Positions 40,512 through 50,397 of a stretch of 64,000 bases of DNA are shown one piece after another (within the stretch, counting starts at the first letter, position 1; every line of letters begins with the position of its first letter). Source of the stretch: Marinobacter salinexigens (GTDB lineage Bacteria; Pseudomonadota; Gammaproteobacteria; Pseudomonadales; Oleiphilaceae). Where the stretch lies: the NCBI RefSeq assembly GCF_008370345.1, contig NZ_VTUU01000001.1, positions 878,751 through 942,750 on the forward strand, given 5' to 3'. The position numbers and the translations under genes were made by a program. The notes under the pieces are model-generated. The model was not told the DNA's origin and ran no database searches. It was given only the letters and a program-made list of their open reading frames with translations.

Positions 40512-41986
40512 GTGAAGAAATCCTGATCAACGTGACTCCGGTAGAAACCCGTGTAGCACTTGTTGAAAACGGTATGCTGCAGGAAGCTTACATTGAGCGT
40601 ACCAGCCGCAAGGGCATTGTAGGGAATATCTACAAGGGCAAGGTGGTCAGGGTACTCCCGGGCATGGAGGCGGCATTTGTTGATATCGGACTGGAGCGGG
40701 CAGCGTTCATTCATGCGTCCGACGTGGTTGTTAGTCAGTCCGGAGACGATGCAGGAGATGGCCCCAAGACTGTCCCGGATATACGCACACTGTTGCGGGA
40801 AGGGCAGTCACTGGTGGTTCAGGTCACCAAGGATCCAATCGGCACCAAGGGTGCCAGGCTGACAACGCAGCTCTCCATTCCCTCCCGCTATCTTGTGTTC
40901 ATGCCAGGCGTTAGCCACGTTGGAATCTCCCAGCGTATTGAAGACGAGAACGAAAGGAGTCGCCTCAAGGGCATACTCGAAGAGGCTGCAGCCGAAAAGC
41001 ACGAGGTTGAGGGTGGCTATATCATCCGTACAGCCGCAGAGGCTGCGTCTTCAGAAGAACTGCTGGGCGACATGGCCTACCTGCATCGCCTCAGCCAGTC
41101 CATTCACGAGCGTATCTCCAGGGCTCAGGCGCCTTCTGTGGTTTATCAGGACCTGCCCCTGTTCATCCGTACCATTCGCGATCTCATCCGGCCCCAGACT
41201 GAAAAGGTCCGGATCGACAGCCGGGAGAGCTATCAGCGGGTGATCGAATTTGTTCAGGAGTTCGTGACCGAATTTGCTGACAAGGTGGAGTATTACCCCG
41301 GTGAACGCCCGATCTTCGATCTGTACTCGGTGGAAGATGAAATACAGAAGGCACTGAGCAGAAAGGTCCAGCTCAAATCCGGCGGCTATGTGATCATCGA
41401 CCAGACGGAGGCGATGACCACGATTGATATAAATACCGGCGCCTTTGTCGGCCACAGAAATCTCGAAGAAACCATTTTCAAGACTAACCTGGAGGCTGCC
41501 CGCTCTATCAGTCGGCAGCTCCGGCTGCGTAATCTCGGTGGCATCATCATTATCGACTTCATCGATATGGATGATCCGGAGCACCAGCGGCAGGTGCATC
41601 GTATGCTCGAGAAAATGCTTGAGCGTGATCATGCCAAGACCAAAATTACCGGTGTTTCCGAGCTTGGCCTTGTCGAAATGACTCGCAAGCGCACCACGGA
41701 AAGCCTGGGGCAGGTGCTTTGTGAACCCTGCCCGGTGTGTGACGGCCGCGGTTTTCTTAAAACCAGCGAAACCGTATGTTACGAGATCTTCCGGGAAATC
41801 CTGCGGGTCAACCGCGCCTACGATACTGAAAGCTATCTGGTCATGGCTTCCCAAAGTGTGGTGGATCGCCTGCTGGACGAAGAATCCGACAATGTTGCGG
41901 ATCTGGAAACTTTTATCAGTAAGACCATCCGTTTTCAGGTCGAACCTTTCTACAGCCAGGAACAGTATGATGTGGTTCTGCTCTGA
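40508..41986 (+). CDS. rng: Ribonuclease G
   Basis: Endoribonuclease (492 aa) maturing the 5' end of 16S rRNA and cutting some mRNAs. It has the S1-like region (YKGKVVRVLPGMEAAFVDIG), the catalytic DNase-I-like part with GGYVIIDQTEAMTTIDINTG, and the zinc-link CEPCPVC near residue 405. It lacks the long C-terminal scaffold of RNase E. The ATG overlaps the maf stop (ATGA). Context maf-rng-yhdP is conserved in proteobacteria. Confidence 0.96.
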   Translation: MSEEILINVTPVETRVALVENGMLQEAYIERTSRKGIVGNIYKGKVVRVLPGMEAAFVDIGLERAAFIHASDVVVSQSGDDAGDGPKTVPDIRTLLREGQSLVVQVTKDPIGTKGARLTTQLSIPSRYLVFMPGVSHVGISQRIEDENERSRLKGILEEAAAEKHEVEGGYIIRTAAEAASSEELLGDMAYLHRLSQSIHERISRAQAPSVVYQDLPLFIRTIRDLIRPQTEKVRIDSRESYQRVIEFVQEFVTEFADKVEYYPGERPIFDLYSVEDEIQKALSRKVQLKSGGYVIIDQTEAMTTIDINTGAFVGHRNLEETIFKTNLEAARSISRQLRLRNLGGIIIIDFIDMDDPEHQRQVHRMLEKMLERDHAKTKITGVSELGLVEMTRKRTTESLGQVLCEPCPVCDGRGFLKTSETVCYEIFREILRVNRAYDTESYLVMASQSVVDRLLDEESDNVADLETFISKTIRFQVEPFYSQEQYDVVLL

Positions 41987-42026
41987 TCAGGGAGTGGATG
42001 GCTGGCTCTGGAGGTAACGGCAGCTG

Positions 42027-45000
42027 ATGTCATCCGCCAAGCACGAGCCGCCATTGGCCAGGGCTGTTCCGGAGAGCTCTCCGGTCAGGCTTATGGCGAG
42101 GCTGTCCAGTCTGGTCTGGTGGTTGTTGCTGGCACTTCTTCTGCTGTTTGCTCTCTATGCCGGTATCGGGCGACAGCTCACCCGCAATATTGATGCATTC
42201 ACTGACGAACTGGCTTATGAGCTCTCTACCCGCACTGGCCAGAGCGTTACGATAGGAAGCCTGGAATCCAGTTGGATTTGGCTCGACCCGTCTTTTATTG
42301 CCCGGGATATCTCTGTCAGCAACCCGGAAACCGGGATTCCGGTAGCTGATGTGGAATATCTCAGGGTGCGCTTTGATTTCCTGTCGTCCCTTCTGCGGCT
42401 GCGTGTCGTTTTTGAAGATTTTGAAGTTGATGGGTTACAGCTGACGCTCAATCAATCGGCTGCCGGGGAGGTAGGTGTTCGCGGTGCCGACTTACCCGAA
42501 CCCGCCCACAACCGTATGCAGCGGTGGCTAAGTCTGGCAGGCGAGTGGCTCTCCGATCCCTATCTCAAGATTACCCGCTTCAACCTTGGAATACGGGACA
42601 GCAAAGGCGGCTTTCGCCATGTCGATATCCCCCAACTCGATCTTGTATACAGCCAGGGGCTGTTCAGGGCCTCCGGCCGGGCGATGCAGCCGGGGACGAC
42701 ACAGCAGCTCGCGAGCTTCAGCCTGGTGGGGCAGCGCTTCTTCAGGGGTGATTTCACCGGTCAGCTCTATATCGGCGTGGATTCCGGGCGTCTTTTTGAT
42801 GGCCTGATCGATGAGTACCAATGGAAGACCGTGCGTGTTGAAGGTTTTGATCTGGGTGGGGAGGCCTGGCTCACCTTCCGGGAAGGAACCCTGCAGCAGG
42901 TTACCGGAACGGTGAAAACGCCTTATCTTCAGCTGGGTGTAGGCAGCGAATCCCTGGCGCCGCTGGAAGATATTCAGGCACGGTTCGGATGGCGTCGACA
43001 CGCAGATGTTCTGTCCGAGCAGGAGGGAACGGAGACGGTTGGGCAACCGCCGGAGAATGGGCCTGGGGAGTGGCACCTTCAGGATTTGCAGTGGACCTGG
43101 GATGGCGAAGATGTGCCTGCCTTCAGCCTCCGCCTGATGCCCGGTGCCAACGGGCTGACAGCCATCGCTGATGCGTTGCCACTGGATCCCCTGCGGAGAC
43201 TGGTTTCATTGCTGCCGGTGCTGCCAGACAAAGCTGCCAGTGCATTGGTGAGTTACCAGCCCGGTGGTTTTATCGACCGACTGGAACTGAATTTGCCTGA
43301 CAACCCCTCAGAGGGATTTAACCTCTCCGGAGAGCTGCGGGAAGTGAGTGTTGCTGCTCATCAGGGCGCACCGGGGGCAACCGGCATCAATGGCTTTCTG
43401 TATCTGGACCGGCACTCAGGTTTCGTCCGCATAGAAAATGCGGAGCAGCCTGTGAATCTGGGTTTCCCACTGCTGTTCTCGAATAACTGGTCGCTGTCCG
43501 GAGCTGAAGGGCTGGTTGCGTGGGAGCTGGATGGTCCTGTAACACGGGTTTACGCTGACAATCTGCGTATGACCTATGGTGAGAACACTGTCCTGAATGG
43601 TGGCTTTGATCTCAGGCTGGATAAGGAAGGTGAAGATAACCTCGGTCTGCGCGTTGGGGTTGAAAATGGCCGGGCGGACATGTTGGCAGAATTTGTGCCG
43701 GCAAAAGTGGTTAAACCCGAGCTTTACGACTGGCTGACCACCGCTATCCTGCAGGCCGACATTACGTCAGGTGTTTTCTACGGCCATGGCCAGATCGACA
43801 GGGGGGCTCCAAGGCACTCGTTCTCGACGTCCATGAAATTCGAATTTCAAAACGCTGCTGTAGCCTATGATGAGCGCTGGCCAGAGGTAACCGGAGCATC
43901 GGGGCAGGTCGTGGTTGATAACGGCAATACCCGGGTAGACCTGGATGCCGCAGATACCGGAGGGCTGAGCCTTTCACCGAGTCTTGTCCGGCTGGTGCCG
44001 GGGGCAGACGGTGCCACGATTCTGGTGGACGCAAATGCAACGGTGCCTGGAGAAGCCGTGGCGTACTGGATGGAGAATAGTCCGCTCGGTGACATGGCTG
44101 GTACGGAAGCAGCGAAGCTGCAGTACGAGGGCGAATATGGGCTGAATCTGGGCATTGAACTGCCACTGGGGAAAGAGAGTGGCCCCATTGTGGAAGCAAA
44201 GGTATCAGCCCAGGGCGGCTCTATCACTTATCCCCCCGCCAACCTGAGTTGGCATGAGATCGCGGGAGAGCTGACTTACCACTCGGTCGATGGTTTTTCC
44301 GGCGGGCCGGTGAATGCCCGGTTTTTCGATTCTCCGGTCGAAATCCAGCTGGGTAAAAGCCCCGGTGGCGATGCTTTGTCTGTTCGCCAGTCTGGGGTGC
44401 TTTCCCTTCCTGATCTCTTGTCTGATATCGGAGCTGCTGCCGGGCAGGGGTTTGGTCTTGAAGGGAGGGTCTCCTACACGGCAACACTGGACGTTGGGGT
44501 AGACTCGACGTCCGGTATCCGTGCCCGGTCCGACCTTGTCGGGCTTTCGGTTGACTGGCCTGAGCCGCTGGGAAAGCCGGCTGAGGAAGCGGCTCCCCTT
44601 GATATTGTTCTGGATCCACGGGGGGCAGCGGGGATGGCGGTGAGCGGCCAGTGGGAAAACCGGTTGGCATTTGACCTGCTCTGGAAGGATACCGGGTTTG
44701 AACTCGACTTCAGTCACCTCTACCTGGGGCGACATGCACTGCGCGACATTCGTGTTGAGGCTCTTGATCTGGGTGACCGTTGGGTTGTATCCACGGAGTC
44801 CGAGCGGGCAAAGGGCCGGGTCGTATTGCCAGGGGATGATAGCCCGGTAGTGGCAGATTTTGAGACGATTCGTCTGGTGAGGGCCGAAGACAGTGCGAAG
44901 GCTTCGCAGCGCCTGACTCTCGAAGAGCAGCTTGAGACCTTCCGCGAACTGGACCTTGGGCGCTGGCCGGATGTAAATGTCACTATTGCGGACCTGCAGT

Positions 45001-45791
45001 TGAACGAGGACACTCTGGGTAGCTGGTCCTTCAAGCTAAGGCCGACGCCGGATCGCTTGTCGGTTGATGAGATTGAAGGGCGGCTCAGCTCATTGACCCT
45101 GCTCGGGGATATGATCTGGGGAGTTCAGGGTGGGCGCGAGATCAGTCGTTTTAATGGTTCTGTGACCGGAGGAGCCCTGGCGGATATTAATGAACTGCTG
45201 GGCTCTGATATCCCGCTGACCAATAACGCAACCAACATCGAGCTGGCCATCGACTGGCCTGGCCGCCCTGATGAGCTCTCCCTGTCGGAACTTAACGGTA
45301 GTGTCAGTCTCCGGCTGGATGAAGGGGTGATTCTGGAGCAGAACAATACGGCCCAGCTTTTCCGGATATTCAACCTGCTTAATGCCGACACGCTCTGGCG
45401 GCGGCTGAAGCTCGATTTTTCCGACCTTTACGAACGGGGTGTTGCCTTTGATGCCATTTCGGGCAAAGCAAACATCCGAAACGGTCTGGTCAGCCTTGAT
45501 CCGGAGGTGCAGGTAGTGGGGCCGTCTGGAGCGTTCAAACTCAGTGGTGTTACCGACATCAGCACTGAAACGCTGGATATGCGATTGGTGGTTGTGCTCC
45601 CCCTGACCCAAAATCTTCCGCTGGCGGCTTTGCTGATGGGAGCCGGAGCACCGATTGGGGGTGCTTTGTTTGTTCTCGACAAGATTCTGGGCGATCCTTT
45701 AAGCAGGCTGACGAGCGCTACCTATAGCGTTACCGGCTCCTGGGATGATCCCCTGGTGGACCTGAAGCGGGTATTTGATACTGGCGAATAG
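42027..45791 (+). CDS. yhdP: YhdP family AsmA-like envelope protein
   Basis: A giant inner-membrane-anchored periplasmic protein (1254 aa). One membrane helix (LVWWLLLALLLLFALYAGI, residues about 31-49) is followed by a long beta-rich region; the C-terminal AsmA-like part includes FNGSVTGGALADINELLG and AALLMGAGAPIGGALFVLDK. YhdP, with TamB and YdbH, is implicated in moving phospholipids to the outer membrane. Length and position after rng agree with the family. GGAGGT lies 11 bases before the ATG. Confidence 0.93.
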   Translation: MSSAKHEPPLARAVPESSPVRLMARLSSLVWWLLLALLLLFALYAGIGRQLTRNIDAFTDELAYELSTRTGQSVTIGSLESSWIWLDPSFIARDISVSNPETGIPVADVEYLRVRFDFLSSLLRLRVVFEDFEVDGLQLTLNQSAAGEVGVRGADLPEPAHNRMQRWLSLAGEWLSDPYLKITRFNLGIRDSKGGFRHVDIPQLDLVYSQGLFRASGRAMQPGTTQQLASFSLVGQRFFRGDFTGQLYIGVDSGRLFDGLIDEYQWKTVRVEGFDLGGEAWLTFREGTLQQVTGTVKTPYLQLGVGSESLAPLEDIQARFGWRRHADVLSEQEGTETVGQPPENGPGEWHLQDLQWTWDGEDVPAFSLRLMPGANGLTAIADALPLDPLRRLVSLLPVLPDKAASALVSYQPGGFIDRLELNLPDNPSEGFNLSGELREVSVAAHQGAPGATGINGFLYLDRHSGFVRIENAEQPVNLGFPLLFSNNWSLSGAEGLVAWELDGPVTRVYADNLRMTYGENTVLNGGFDLRLDKEGEDNLGLRVGVENGRADMLAEFVPAKVVKPELYDWLTTAILQADITSGVFYGHGQIDRGAPRHSFSTSMKFEFQNAAVAYDERWPEVTGASGQVVVDNGNTRVDLDAADTGGLSLSPSLVRLVPGADGATILVDANATVPGEAVAYWMENSPLGDMAGTEAAKLQYEGEYGLNLGIELPLGKESGPIVEAKVSAQGGSITYPPANLSWHEIAGELTYHSVDGFSGGPVNARFFDSPVEIQLGKSPGGDALSVRQSGVLSLPDLLSDIGAAAGQGFGLEGRVSYTATLDVGVDSTSGIRARSDLVGLSVDWPEPLGKPAEEAAPLDIVLDPRGAAGMAVSGQWENRLAFDLLWKDTGFELDFSHLYLGRHALRDIRVEALDLGDRWVVSTESERAKGRVVLPGDDSPVVADFETIRLVRAEDSAKASQRLTLEEQLETFRELDLGRWPDVNVTIADLQLNEDTLGSWSFKLRPTPDRLSVDEIEGRLSSLTLLGDMIWGVQGGREISRFNGSVTGGALADINELLGSDIPLTNNATNIELAIDWPGRPDELSLSELNGSVSLRLDEGVILEQNNTAQLFRIFNLLNADTLWRRLKLDFSDLYERGVAFDAISGKANIRNGLVSLDPEVQVVGPSGAFKLSGVTDISTETLDMRLVVVLPLTQNLPLAALLMGAGAPIGGALFVLDKILGDPLSRLTSATYSVTGSWDDPLVDLKRVFDTGE

Positions 45792-45803
45792 CGGGGTAAG
45801 GCA

Positions 45804-46643
45804 ATGAACGAGACAGTCTCCAGCCGTGTTGCAGCGATCCAGATGGTGAGCGGATCGGATCTCGACGCTAACCTGGATGAAGCCCGAAGACTGCTTAACC
45901 AAGCCGCTGATGATGGCGCCCGTGTTGCGGTACTGCCTGAAAACTTTGCGGTGCTTGCAACCGCGCAGATGCTGGAATGTGGAAATATCGAAGCTGGCTC
46001 GGCCCCGGTGATTCGGGAATTTCTGGCTGACCAGGCACGGGAACTGGGCATCTGGATAGTGGGCGGCTCGTTACCGATCGCCAGTCGACCCGATGGCACG
46101 GCCGCAGGACACCGGGTCCGGGCAGCCTGCCTGGTGTTCGACGACCTGGGAACGGAAGTTGCCCGCTACGACAAGATTCACCTCTTCGATGCCATGGTGG
46201 AAGATGCTCATGGCCAGTACCGTGAGTCGGACACCTTCGAGCCCGGTAATCAGGTTGTGACGGTAGACACTCCGGCCGGAAAGCTGGGTATGGCCATATG
46301 CTATGACCTGCGTTTCCCGGAGTTGTTCCGGGCCTTGCGGGAGCAGGGGGCGGAGTGGGTTTGCCTGCCCAGTGCTTTTACATGGCAGACCGGTGATGCG
46401 CACTGGCATCCGCTGATTCGGGCAAGAGCCATCGAAAACCAGCTATGGATGGTGGCCGCCGGCCAGGGAGGCCAGAACAGCGAGCGTCGACGCACATACG
46501 GGCACAGCCTGATCTGTGATCCCTGGGGCAAAGTGGTAGCTGAATGGGCAGAAGGGCCAGGTGTGGTTACGGCCGAACTGGACCTGCAGCGGCTGCAGGC
46601 ACTAAGGCAGCGGATGCCGGTCTGGGAACATCGCAGGCTATAG
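45804..46643 (+). CDS. Nitrilase-superfamily amidohydrolase (Nit-like)
   Basis: Carbon-nitrogen hydrolase (279 aa) with the Glu-Lys-Cys triad: Glu in VAVLPENFAV near residue 44, Lys in ARYDKIHLFDA near residue 121, Cys in MAICYDLRFPELFR near residue 158. It most resembles the Nit1/Nit2 group, whose members repair deaminated glutathione or hydrolyse omega-amides; which one is not settled by sequence alone. It starts 12 bases after yhdP. A perfect 20-base palindrome covers its stop codon. Confidence 0.88.
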   Translation: MNETVSSRVAAIQMVSGSDLDANLDEARRLLNQAADDGARVAVLPENFAVLATAQMLECGNIEAGSAPVIREFLADQARELGIWIVGGSLPIASRPDGTAAGHRVRAACLVFDDLGTEVARYDKIHLFDAMVEDAHGQYRESDTFEPGNQVVTVDTPAGKLGMAICYDLRFPELFRALREQGAEWVCLPSAFTWQTGDAHWHPLIRARAIENQLWMVAAGQGGQNSERRRTYGHSLICDPWGKVVAEWAEGPGVVTAELDLQRLQALRQRMPVWEHRRL

Positions 46644-46650
46644 CCTGCGA
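46631..46650. terminator. Perfect 20-base palindrome at the end of the nit gene
   Basis: TCGCAGGC-TATA-GCCTGCGA overlaps the nit stop codon (TAG 46641-46643) and lies ten bases from the convergent darP stop. It is symmetric and has no T-run, so it may end both transcripts with Rho or protect their 3' ends. Confidence 0.5.
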
Positions 46651-46659
46651 ACTCCGGGT

Positions 46660-47193
46660 TCAGTCAGCGGCTTCAACGTCGTCGATGCATTCCCGAATGT
46701 AGCGGAACAGCTTTCGGGCGTGCCCGGTATTCTTTTGCTTCTCGATATCCCGTTTGGCATTTCTGGCCAGATTTCGCAGGTGCTGGATCTCTGCGCCGGG
46801 GCAGTAGCTGATAAACTCTCCCACGGCTGAGTCTCCCTCGGCGACCATACGATCACGCCATCTCTCCGCCAGATGGTGGCGACGGGTGTGTTCTTCGCTT
46901 CCCGAATCAAACGCATCAATGGCCCTTTGTACGGCTTCAGGGTCGTCTTCCTTTCTGATCACCTTTCCGATGTACTGCAGGTGCCGACGTCGCGCCTCGT
47001 TTTGGCGAATACGGCGGGATTCGACAATCGCGGAGCGCAGGCTTTCACTGATGGGCAGTGTCGCCAGTTGCTCGTCGCTCAGGTCCAGCATACGTTTGCC
47101 TAGATCCTGCAGGGACTGCATTTCCCGCTTCAGCTGGGATTTGCTTTTGCCAAACTCGTCTTCTTCGTAGTGTTCTTGATCGTGTTGACTCAT
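46660..47193 (-). CDS. darP: Ribosome biogenesis factor DarP (YjgA)
   Basis: A 177-residue DUF615 protein that associates with pre-50S particles. The conserved start of the fold SKSQLKREMQSLQDLGKR and the region RRRHLQYIGKVIRKED identify it; the C-terminal part KQKNTGHARKLFRYIRE is also typical. The start is ATG 47193 (MSQHDQEHYE); an upstream in-frame start lies inside mgtE's end. In Pseudomonas, tldD and pmbA flank this gene; here nit and mgtE do. Confidence 0.92.
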   Translation of the reverse strand: MSQHDQEHYEEDEFGKSKSQLKREMQSLQDLGKRMLDLSDEQLATLPISESLRSAIVESRRIRQNEARRRHLQYIGKVIRKEDDPEAVQRAIDAFDSGSEEHTRRHHLAERWRDRMVAEGDSAVGEFISYCPGAEIQHLRNLARNAKRDIEKQKNTGHARKLFRYIRECIDDVEAAD

Positions 47194-47212
47194 TGGATAG
47201 TCCGCAAAGGGG

Positions 47213-48577
47213 TTACGCGTAAAACACGGTAGCCAGGCCAAGGAAGGCCATGAAGCCTACGACGTCTGTAACCGTTGTGAGTATGACGCTGCCCGCCAGG
47301 GCAGGGTCGATGTTCCGGGATTTCAGGAACAGTGGTAAGACGGTTCCGACCAATGCCGCGGCCACCAGGTTGATAATCAGCGCAGCGGCTATCACCCCAC
47401 CAATCAGCAGGTCCTGGAACCAGACCGCAGCAGCAGAGGCCACTACAAGGGCCCAGAATACGCCATTGAGGGCTCCAGACAGAAACTCCCGGTTGAGCAG
47501 CCAGCCCACATTGGCGCCGCTGATCTGTCCCACAGCCATGCCGCGGATGACCAGGGTCAGGGTCTGGCTGCCCGCGATACCGCCCATGCTGGCCACGATG
47601 GGCATCAACACGGCCAGGGCAACAACTTTAGTGATGGTCTCTTCAAACAGGCCGATCACTCCCGAGGCGATAAATGCCGTAATCAGGTTGATGCCCAGCC
47701 ACACCGCCCGGCGCCGGGTGGTTTTCCAGACCGGGGCAAAGGTATCCTCGTCTTCATCCAGCCCCGCCATACTCATCAGCGAGTGGTCGGCGTCTTCCCG
47801 GATAACGTCAACGACGTCATCGATGGTGATGCGGCCCAACAGGCGGCCGTCCTCGTTCACCACCGGGGCGGAAATCAGGTCGTAGCGCTCGAACAGTGTC
47901 GCGACTTTGGTGTCGGTGAGAGAGACCGGAATCGGTTCGATATCGGTGTCCATAACCTCCCGCACGGTGGAAGCGGGATTGGAAACCAGCATGGTGGTAA
48001 TGGGCAGCATGCCAATAAAGTCGTCCCGACGGCTGACCACGATCAGGCTGTCAGTCATGGGCGGAAGATTCCGGTGCCTGCGCAAGTATCGGAGAACAAC
48101 GTCAATGCTGATGTCCGGGCGCACCGTGATGGTGTCCGTGTTCATCAGGCCGCCGGCGGTATCTTCCGGATAGGAAAGTACTTCCTCTACCCGCAGCCGG
48201 TCCTGTTCGTCCATGGTGTCCAGAACTTCCTGGATCACCGTATCGGGCAACTGCTGGAGCAAGTCGGCGAGATCGTCCGACTCGAAGTCTTCGATAATAT
48301 CCGCCAGTTCCTGAGCGTTCAGCTGGCTCAGGAAGTAGCTTCGGATGTCATCGCTGAGATACTGGAGGACCTCACCTTCCAGGTCCTTTTCCACCAGGTT
48401 CCAGAGCAATGCACGCTGGCGGGGAGGGGAGGACTCCAGTAGGTGGGCAATGTCACTGGGGCTCAGACCACCGTTCAGGATCCGGGCTACCTGTTTCAGG
48501 GCGCCGCTGTCCAGCGCTTCACTCAGTGAGCGAAGGCGTTGGCGAGCCTGGCTTTTCTCCAGAAGATCATCGGTCAT
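47213..48577 (-). CDS. mgtE: Magnesium transporter MgtE
   Basis: Mg2+-gated channel (454 aa). Domain order is N-terminal helical MgtE-N (residues about 30-130, with QELADIIEDFESDDLADLLQ-like repeats), two CBS domains (VSRRDDFIGMLPITTMLV and RLLGRITIDDVVDVI), then five membrane helices with the pore motif GGIAGSQTLTLVIRGMAVGQ. Full length. A good promoter lies about 30 bases upstream. Transcribed toward darP, 20 bases away. Confidence 0.95.
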   Translation of the reverse strand: MTDDLLEKSQARQRLRSLSEALDSGALKQVARILNGGLSPSDIAHLLESSPPRQRALLWNLVEKDLEGEVLQYLSDDIRSYFLSQLNAQELADIIEDFESDDLADLLQQLPDTVIQEVLDTMDEQDRLRVEEVLSYPEDTAGGLMNTDTITVRPDISIDVVLRYLRRHRNLPPMTDSLIVVSRRDDFIGMLPITTMLVSNPASTVREVMDTDIEPIPVSLTDTKVATLFERYDLISAPVVNEDGRLLGRITIDDVVDVIREDADHSLMSMAGLDEDEDTFAPVWKTTRRRAVWLGINLITAFIASGVIGLFEETITKVVALAVLMPIVASMGGIAGSQTLTLVIRGMAVGQISGANVGWLLNREFLSGALNGVFWALVVASAAAVWFQDLLIGGVIAAALIINLVAAALVGTVLPLFLKSRNIDPALAGSVILTTVTDVVGFMAFLGLATVFYA

Positions 48578-48605
48578 GAGTCACCTACAGTCAGAAAACG
48601 CCCGT

Positions 48606-48635
48606 ATTATAGCGGAGTTACGCTTTGTCAGTGAA
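48606..48635 (-). promoter_or_regulatory. mgtE promoter
   Basis: On the minus strand TTCACT (48630-48635) and a perfect TATAAT (48606-48611) with an 18-base spacer. Transcription would begin near 48599, giving a short leader before ATG 48577. Confidence 0.55.
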
Positions 48636-48681
48636 AGGGAGTTGTAGGTGAATGCCGCAGAAATACAGGCCCTGATGCGGC

Positions 48682-48951
48682 TTATTCTCCCTCGCCAAAA
48701 TAGTCGTTGATCAGTTCGGAAAGTGCTGAAACTGCCTTCTGTTCGTCCGTGCCATCCACAATCAGCTCCACCTCGGTTCCCTGGCCTGCGGCAAGCATCA
48801 TGACCTGCATAATGTTTTTTGCGTCCACCTCCCGACCCTTACCACTGATCCGGACGCTGCAGTCGAACTCTGATGCTGTTGCAACCAGCTTGGCTGAAGC
48901 TCTGGCGTGTAAGCCGAGTTTGTTGATTATGGTAATCGGCTGGCGAATCAT
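48682..48951 (-). CDS. ptsO: Phosphocarrier protein NPr (HPr family)
   Basis: HPr-like carrier (89 aa) of the nitrogen-related PTS, passing phosphate from PtsP to PtsN. The phosphorylated His15 is in NKLGLHARASAKL; the Ser region KNIMQVMMLAAGQG follows. ATG 48951 (MIRQPITI) has GAGG six bases upstream; an earlier in-frame start would overlap rapZ. It follows rapZ in the rpoN-hpf-ptsN-rapZ-npr order standard for gammaproteobacteria. Confidence 0.93.
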   Translation of the reverse strand: MIRQPITIINKLGLHARASAKLVATASEFDCSVRISGKGREVDAKNIMQVMMLAAGQGTEVELIVDGTDEQKAVSALSELINDYFGEGE

Positions 48952-48958
48952 CTCTGCC

Positions 48959-49843
48959 TCAGATCTCCCCACGGCTTTGCAGATGTGGTAGTTCGGTGTG
49001 CCGAACCTGAACGTTGCTGTAGTTCTGGCGGAAGTGGGCGCCTAACTGCTCGCAAACGTATACCGAACGATGTTGGCCGCCGGTGCAGCCGATGGAAATG
49101 GTCATGTAGCTTCGGTTGCTGTCAGCAAAGGACGGAAGCCAGGTTTCCAGGAAAGCAATGATGTCATTGAGCATCTTGCCGGATGCAGGCTCATTCTCAA
49201 GAAAATCGATCACGGGTTGGTCCGTGCCGACGAACTTGCGCAAGCTGGTGTCCCAATAGGGATTGGGCAGGCAGCGCACATCGAAAACGTAGTCGGAGTC
49301 CAGCGGCACACCGTGTTTGAAACCGAACGATTGAAAAAGCAGCGCCAGCTCCTGATCCTTGCGGCCGACCACCCGCTGCTTGATGATGTCCCTGAGCTCA
49401 TACATGGACATCCCGGTGGTATTCACATAAAGGTCAGACAGCTTGGAGATCGGCTCAAGAAGAAGCTTCTCGCTGTTAACGGCTTCCCGAAGGGAGGTTT
49501 TTTCGTTGCTCAGCGGGTGCTTGCGACGAGTGGCGTGGAAACGCTGGAGCAATGATTGCTCATCGGCATCCAGGAAAATGATTTCAACCGTGACGCCGGT
49601 TTGCTGGAGCTGGTCATAAATGGCTTCGAAATTGGCCAGTTCCCCGGACAGATTACGGGCATCAATGCTGACCGCCATCTTGCTGAGACGACCAAGCGCT
49701 GCCTTTTCGGTTGCTTCCCGGGTCAGGGGGAACAACAGGCCGATGGGTAGATTATCAATACAGTAGTAACCGAGGTCCTCGAGGACATGCAACGCGGTAC
49801 TCTTGCCGGACCCGGATCTGCCGCTGACGATGATCAGTTTCAT
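48959..49843 (-). CDS. rapZ: RNase adapter protein RapZ
   Basis: P-loop protein (294 aa) that in enterobacteria binds glucosamine-6-phosphate and presents the GlmZ sRNA to RNase E. The Walker A motif is VSGRSGSGKSTALHVLEDLG near residue 10; the C-terminal domain has VGTDQPVIDFL and TISIGCTGGQHRSVYVCEQL. The start used is ATG 49843 (MKLIIVSG). GlmZ-type targets are not visible here, so its role in this organism is inferred. Confidence 0.95.
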   Translation of the reverse strand: MKLIIVSGRSGSGKSTALHVLEDLGYYCIDNLPIGLLFPLTREATEKAALGRLSKMAVSIDARNLSGELANFEAIYDQLQQTGVTVEIIFLDADEQSLLQRFHATRRKHPLSNEKTSLREAVNSEKLLLEPISKLSDLYVNTTGMSMYELRDIIKQRVVGRKDQELALLFQSFGFKHGVPLDSDYVFDVRCLPNPYWDTSLRKFVGTDQPVIDFLENEPASGKMLNDIIAFLETWLPSFADSNRSYMTISIGCTGGQHRSVYVCEQLGAHFRQNYSNVQVRHTELPHLQSRGEI

Positions 49844-49907
49844 GGTCACCCTGGTGGTCTCCTTGCTAGCTACTGCCCAGTCTCACCCTGCCCCAAATGG
49901 GTCGTTC

Positions 49908-50378
49908 TCAGGTGTTCTCGGTGATCATGCGCTCGTACAACGTGGCTGGGTCTTCGGCCTGGCGAAGGCGATCACAAAACGTCCGCTCATTGAACTTCTC
50001 GGCCAGCTGGCTGAGCAGTTCAAGATGTTCGCTTGTCGCCTCTTTGGGCACTATGAGTGCGAATACGAGATCGACGGGTTGGTTGTCGATGGCGTCAAAC
50101 TCAATGCTTTCTTCCAGGGTTACCAGTACGCCGATAACGTGATCCAGCCCTTCCAGGCGGCAATGGGGTATGGCAATACCCTGTCCGATACCGGTGGAGC
50201 CCAGGCGCTCACGAGAGACCAGGTTGTTGAAGATCTGGGTGTCGCTGAGTGAACTGTCATGTTCGTGGATGTGCTCAGCGATGAATTCCAGAACCCGCTT
50301 CTTGCTGGATGCTTGCACCCGGCAAAGGGTGAGTTCCGGAGCAAGTATGTTGTCTATGGTCAGGGTTGTGTCGCTCAT
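49908..50378 (-). CDS. ptsN: PTS IIA-like nitrogen regulatory protein PtsN
   Basis: EIIA-Ntr (156 aa), the terminal acceptor of the nitrogen PTS, which regulates potassium and other processes by its phosphorylation state. The phosphorylated His72 is in GIAIPHCRLEG. Length is normal. It is separated from hpf by a strong hairpin terminator, so it probably has its own promoter or depends on read-through. Confidence 0.95.
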   Translation of the reverse strand: MSDTTLTIDNILAPELTLCRVQASSKKRVLEFIAEHIHEHDSSLSDTQIFNNLVSRERLGSTGIGQGIAIPHCRLEGLDHVIGVLVTLEESIEFDAIDNQPVDLVFALIVPKEATSEHLELLSQLAEKFNERTFCDRLRQAEDPATLYERMITENT

Positions 50379-50397
50379 GGATCGACTGCATTTCCGT

